The position numbers and the translations under genes are program-made. This document shows positions 4,594 to 6,570 of a DNA stretch of 6,570 nt, piece after piece (the stretch's first letter is position 1; every line of letters begins with the position of its first letter). Source of the DNA: SYAN01 sp049459795 (GTDB lineage: Bacteria > Actinomycetota > Actinomycetes > Nanopelagicales > Nanopelagicaceae); contig JBMUDS010000045.1 of assembly GCA_049459795.1 (NCBI GenBank), forward strand, positions 1 through 6,570, given 5' to 3'. The notes under the pieces were generated by a model that saw only the letters and a program-made list of their open reading frames with translations, did no database searches and had not been told where the DNA came from.

Positions 4594-6409
4594 GGCACTT
4601 CGGTTTTACCGCAGTCACCGTCCGAGATTTCTTCCCCTTCACGCAAGTGATGCTCTTCTCTCTAGCACTCACTCCACTGACGGACGAAGAACTGCCATTT
4701 GCATTGGAACCACTCGAGCTACTGGATGCACGAGGGAATGTCACCTTCACTTCAGGCGCAGAGAATGTGAAGTTGTCTGCTTGAAGTCTGAGCCAATCCT
4801 TGTCTTGTTTCACAGAGACCGTGCTCACGAGCTCTCGCCCTTGTCCGTAGGAGATACCCACAGTTGCCTCACTCGGGACTTTCTCGACGCCGAGGATGCA
4901 CTGCGTGAAATTCGAGTTCATATTCATGTAGTAGCGACCGATGTTCTCGGTCTTGCCATCAGGTGCAAAGTGTGGAGCCGCGACTTTGTAACCGAGCGTG
5001 TTAGTCCTTGGATCTAGGGTTGGTGGATCGCCGATGAATGCCGTGGCATTGGTGGAGATGATGCCAAGGATCTCGCCACGACTCCTCTCATAACAACCAG
5101 GGGCGAAGTTTCCAAGATTCGCCGACGAGCGAAGCGTCCACGCCCGGAGATTGAAAGTGGTGCGATCGCCGAAATAAGGAAGGAGTGCACTCAAGAGGTC
5201 GGGATAACCAGTATCCATCGGAGGGAAATCGGATGGCGCGAAACCTAAGTTCCTTCCGAAGTCGGATCTAGCAGCGCGGATCGCTGCGATCGCTTTCTCA
5301 TCAAGCACTCGCTTGGGAATCGAACCAGAGACGGAGAAGAGCGTCGCTGGTGCACCATCGATCACAAGTCGCTTTCCATCACCAAGCTCTTCGGTATAGA
5401 CGATGGGCGCATCGAGTCGGCCGTTGAGGAAGAAACTCATATCTTTCGTCACTTGGAAAGTGACTTGGTATCGCTCATTCGCGGGGAACTCGACTGGGAT
5501 CAAGCATGCATCTGTATCGGTCGCGACAGAGCCTGGACACTCATCGCCTGAGGTGCGCACATCACCTGTCGTGAATTCGATCCTGGAACCTGATCCTCCG
5601 TCGGGCGTCGTGAACGGAATCTCTTGAAGCGTCGGTTTGATGGCGTTTCGAACTCCGGTCTTGAGCTCGACTGGTTGGACTGCGAAGTTGAGCGTTGCAG
5701 CAGGACCTGCCCACCGTCCACCGCGATTGTTCCAACTTCGCTCGATCACTCCTTGCAAGTAGAGCAACCGTTTCGTTCCACCTGATTGATAACTCCAAAG
5801 AGTCGGAGGCCCACTCTTCGGATAGGAAAGAAGTGGGCTATTCGATGCGGGAATCATCGGGACATCAGGGAAGTGGCGATCGAAGGTTGCGGCGACTTTG
5901 CTTCCGTCAGCCAACGTCACAGTGACCGATGCGATGCAGTTTCGATCGGCTTCGGTCTCACATTTATAGAAGCCACCAAGGTGACGGAATTGACCATTCG
6001 GCGCCGCACTTGGTTGACATGCAGGATCGCTCGCACTGGAACAGAGCGTCGATTTCCCATTGAAGAAAGCATCGCTATTGACCATCGCAGCAGAGAAGGA
6101 GGAAGAGGGACCGACCTCTGATGTCCAATAGAGGAAGATGAAGCACGGATCGCTCGGATCGATGCCGAATCCGCGACCTTGATGGACCGAGGTGAAACTT
6201 CCAGGCTCTGGGATCTTCCAATCGGCGAGTTTTTGGGTCCCGTAGTTGCAACCCGCCTCTTGATCGGTTCGCTGTGGGAAGTTGCCATTGGCGGAACTGA
6301 TATCCAGATGGAACGTCGCCCCGGAGAGAGCGAGCATGAGAGCCAGGATGAGAGCGAGCAACGATCTGGTCAGGACGAGCCGGATCGGCTTCGGTGAAAG
6401 GTGCTCCAT
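4571..6409 (-). CDS. Secreted/surface protein with ITCVKGK-type tail, unknown function
   Basis: This exported protein of 612 aa matches no enzyme family that I recognise. The ATG at 6409 is preferred because GAGG lies 5 nt upstream; a GTG at 6412 is one codon earlier with only 2 nt spacing. A basic n-region and hydrophobic stretch (about 16-31) form a signal peptide, with probable cleavage near LSGA|TF. The mature chain is rich in beta-type and Gly/Pro segments and has an even number of cysteines (12 by count), consistent with disulfides outside the cell. A C-terminal module around 'GEILGIISTNATAFIG' and 'HFAPDGKTENIGRYYMNMN' resembles, from memory, uncharacterised large secreted proteins of freshwater Actinobacteria. 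It is followed by a Ser-rich linker (561-582) and a 26-aa two-Cys, Lys-rich tail. A role in surface attachment or envelope structure is inference. It appears monocistronic and converges on the clpS-DUF2017 unit. Confidence 0.85.
   Translation of the reverse strand: MEHLSPKPIRLVLTRSLLALILALMLALSGATFHLDISSANGNFPQRTDQEAGCNYGTQKLADWKIPEPGSFTSVHQGRGFGIDPSDPCFIFLYWTSEVGPSSSFSAAMVNSDAFFNGKSTLCSSASDPACQPSAAPNGQFRHLGGFYKCETEADRNCIASVTVTLADGSKVAATFDRHFPDVPMIPASNSPLLSYPKSGPPTLWSYQSGGTKRLLYLQGVIERSWNNRGGRWAGPAATLNFAVQPVELKTGVRNAIKPTLQEIPFTTPDGGSGSRIEFTTGDVRTSGDECPGSVATDTDACLIPVEFPANERYQVTFQVTKDMSFFLNGRLDAPIVYTEELGDGKRLVIDGAPATLFSVSGSIPKRVLDEKAIAAIRAARSDFGRNLGFAPSDFPPMDTGYPDLLSALLPYFGDRTTFNLRAWTLRSSANLGNFAPGCYERSRGEILGIISTNATAFIGDPPTLDPRTNTLGYKVAAPHFAPDGKTENIGRYYMNMNSNFTQCILGVEKVPSEATVGISYGQGRELVSTVSVKQDKDWLRLQADNFTFSAPEVKVTFPRASSSSSGSNANGSSSSVSGVSAREKSITCVKGKKSRTVTAVKPKCPKGWKKK
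4574..4651 (-). other. C-terminal two-Cys Lys-rich tail motif of the surface protein
   Basis: The last 26 residues (587-612) read ITCVKGKKSR, TVTAVKPK, CPKGWKKK: two cysteines 16 residues apart, many lysines and a terminal KKK. A Ser-rich linker (nt 4664-4729, including runs of five and four Ser) separates it from the body of the protein. I recall closely similar tails on many otherwise unrelated secreted proteins of small-genome Actinobacteria, so it may be a portable wall-binding or sorting element. That function is not established by this sequence. Confidence 0.6.
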
Positions 6410-6420
6410 CACGACCTCAC
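6410..6420 (-). promoter_or_regulatory. Ribosome binding site deciding the surface-protein start
   Basis: On the minus strand GTGAGGT (6420-6414) precedes the tandem GTG-ATG start. GAGG is 5 nt from the ATG (6409) but only 2 nt from the GTG (6412), so the ATG is the better start. It is the clearest Shine-Dalgarno sequence in the window; the other genes have weak or none. Confidence 0.6.
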
Positions 6421-6467
6421 TTCATTGCCATGAGGGTAGGGGTGATGATCGACTGCCATCAATCAAC

Positions 6468-6496
6468 AAAATGATCAGAAAATTTCATCACGTCAA
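6468..6496 (-). promoter_or_regulatory. Weak candidate promoter of the surface-protein gene
   Basis: On the minus strand TTGACG (6496-6491, 5 of 6 to the -35 consensus) is 17 bp from CATTTT (6473-6468, 3 of 6 to the -10 consensus). It lies in the 116-bp gap between the partial gene at the right edge and the surface-protein gene. The -10 is poor, so this is tentative. No terminator hairpin was seen in the gap. Confidence 0.25.
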
Positions 6497-6525
6497 TTCA
6501 AGGCGCATCGTTGAATTTCAGGGGA

Positions 6526-6570
6526 TCAGATCGGCCATGCTCCAATGATTGCTCCAAGCAGCGCTCCAAG
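6526..6570 (-). CDS. Partial C-terminus of a possible glycine-zipper membrane protein
   Basis: Only the last 14 codons and a TGA stop are inside the window; the gene would begin beyond the right edge. The peptide is LGALLGAIIGAWPI, a hydrophobic GxxxGxxxG pattern typical of glycine-zipper transmembrane helices. It is encoded by three 12-bp units starting with TGGAGC on the minus strand (gctcca at 6539, 6551 and 6563 on the plus strand). No family can be named from so short a piece, and a chance open frame cannot be excluded. If real, it is co-oriented with the surface-protein gene. Confidence 0.4.
   Translation of the reverse strand, partial: LGALLGAIIGAWPI

Noticed and set aside
5160..5295. 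Two GCGATCGC octamers, the cyanobacterial HIP1 sequence
   Set aside because: Two copies are explained by the general excess of GATC and CGATCG here, and the gene content is actinobacterial, not cyanobacterial.
5562..6288. Several 70-120 codon frames on both strands inside the surface-protein gene
   Set aside because: All are out of frame with the long ORF, which has a signal peptide, a ribosome binding site and a recognisable tail; the shorter frames are Ser/Arg-rich shadows.
6282..6548. 88-codon plus-strand frame crossing the surface-protein start and its upstream region
   Set aside because: It runs antisense through the signal peptide and candidate promoter, has no ribosome binding site and no recognisable product.
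1..6570. Mobile element, CRISPR array, tRNA/rRNA or riboswitch
   Set aside because: No transposase or integrase motif, terminal inverted repeat, regularly spaced repeat array, tRNA-like fold or known RNA element was seen; intergenic gaps are 116 bp or less.

Overview
The window looks like a chromosomal segment of an actinobacterium (Actinomycetota) with mid-range GC, near 50-55% by eye. The lineage evidence is a DUF3039 protein, a ClpS with the actinobacterial 'VVWDDPVNLM' signature, and a DUF2017 gene immediately after clpS, a pairing typical of the phylum. A secreted protein with a Lys-rich, two-Cys 'ITCVKGK...' C-terminal tail resembles, from memory, proteins of small-genome freshwater Actinobacteria such as the acI/Nanopelagicales group. 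That finer placement is an inference. There is no sign of mobile elements, CRISPR, tRNA or rRNA.

Layout: argF (ornithine carbamoyltransferase) runs leftward from 997 to 2. Only 24 bp separate its start from a rightward GTG-started DUF3039 gene (1022-1471), and that gap holds overlapping, mirror-image -10-like boxes, each 8 nt from its start codon. The DUF3039 gene overlaps by 8 bp (ATGAGTGA) a secreted glycoside hydrolase family 18 protein (1464-3407). A 91-bp gap with a perfect small hairpin and a possible promoter leads to clpS (3499-3801) and, 15 bp later, a DUF2017 gene (3817-4593). The DUF2017 gene converges on, and overlaps by 23 bp, a long leftward gene for a secreted 612-aa protein of unknown function (4571-6409). 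The last 45 bases encode, leftward, the C-terminus of what may be a glycine-zipper membrane protein cut by the window edge.

Functionally the genes are a mixed set: arginine biosynthesis, N-degron delivery to Clp protease (ClpS), a cell-wall or chitin-directed GH18 protein, a surface protein, and two conserved actinobacterial proteins of unknown role. No single new 'system' is evident. The most notable pattern runs across the window. All five complete genes other than clpS carry a low-complexity Ser/Gly/Thr/Pro (or Asp-rich) tract, and three of these lie in or on intracellular proteins where homologues normally lack them (ArgF, DUF3039, DUF2017). Several are in-frame tandem DNA repeats of 9 or 15 bp. 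Other points worth a look are the symmetric leaderless-type bidirectional promoter, an Asp-to-Asn change in the GH18 catalytic motif, a rewritten C-terminal motif in ArgF, the surface-protein C-terminal tail, and a roughly four-fold excess of GATC.
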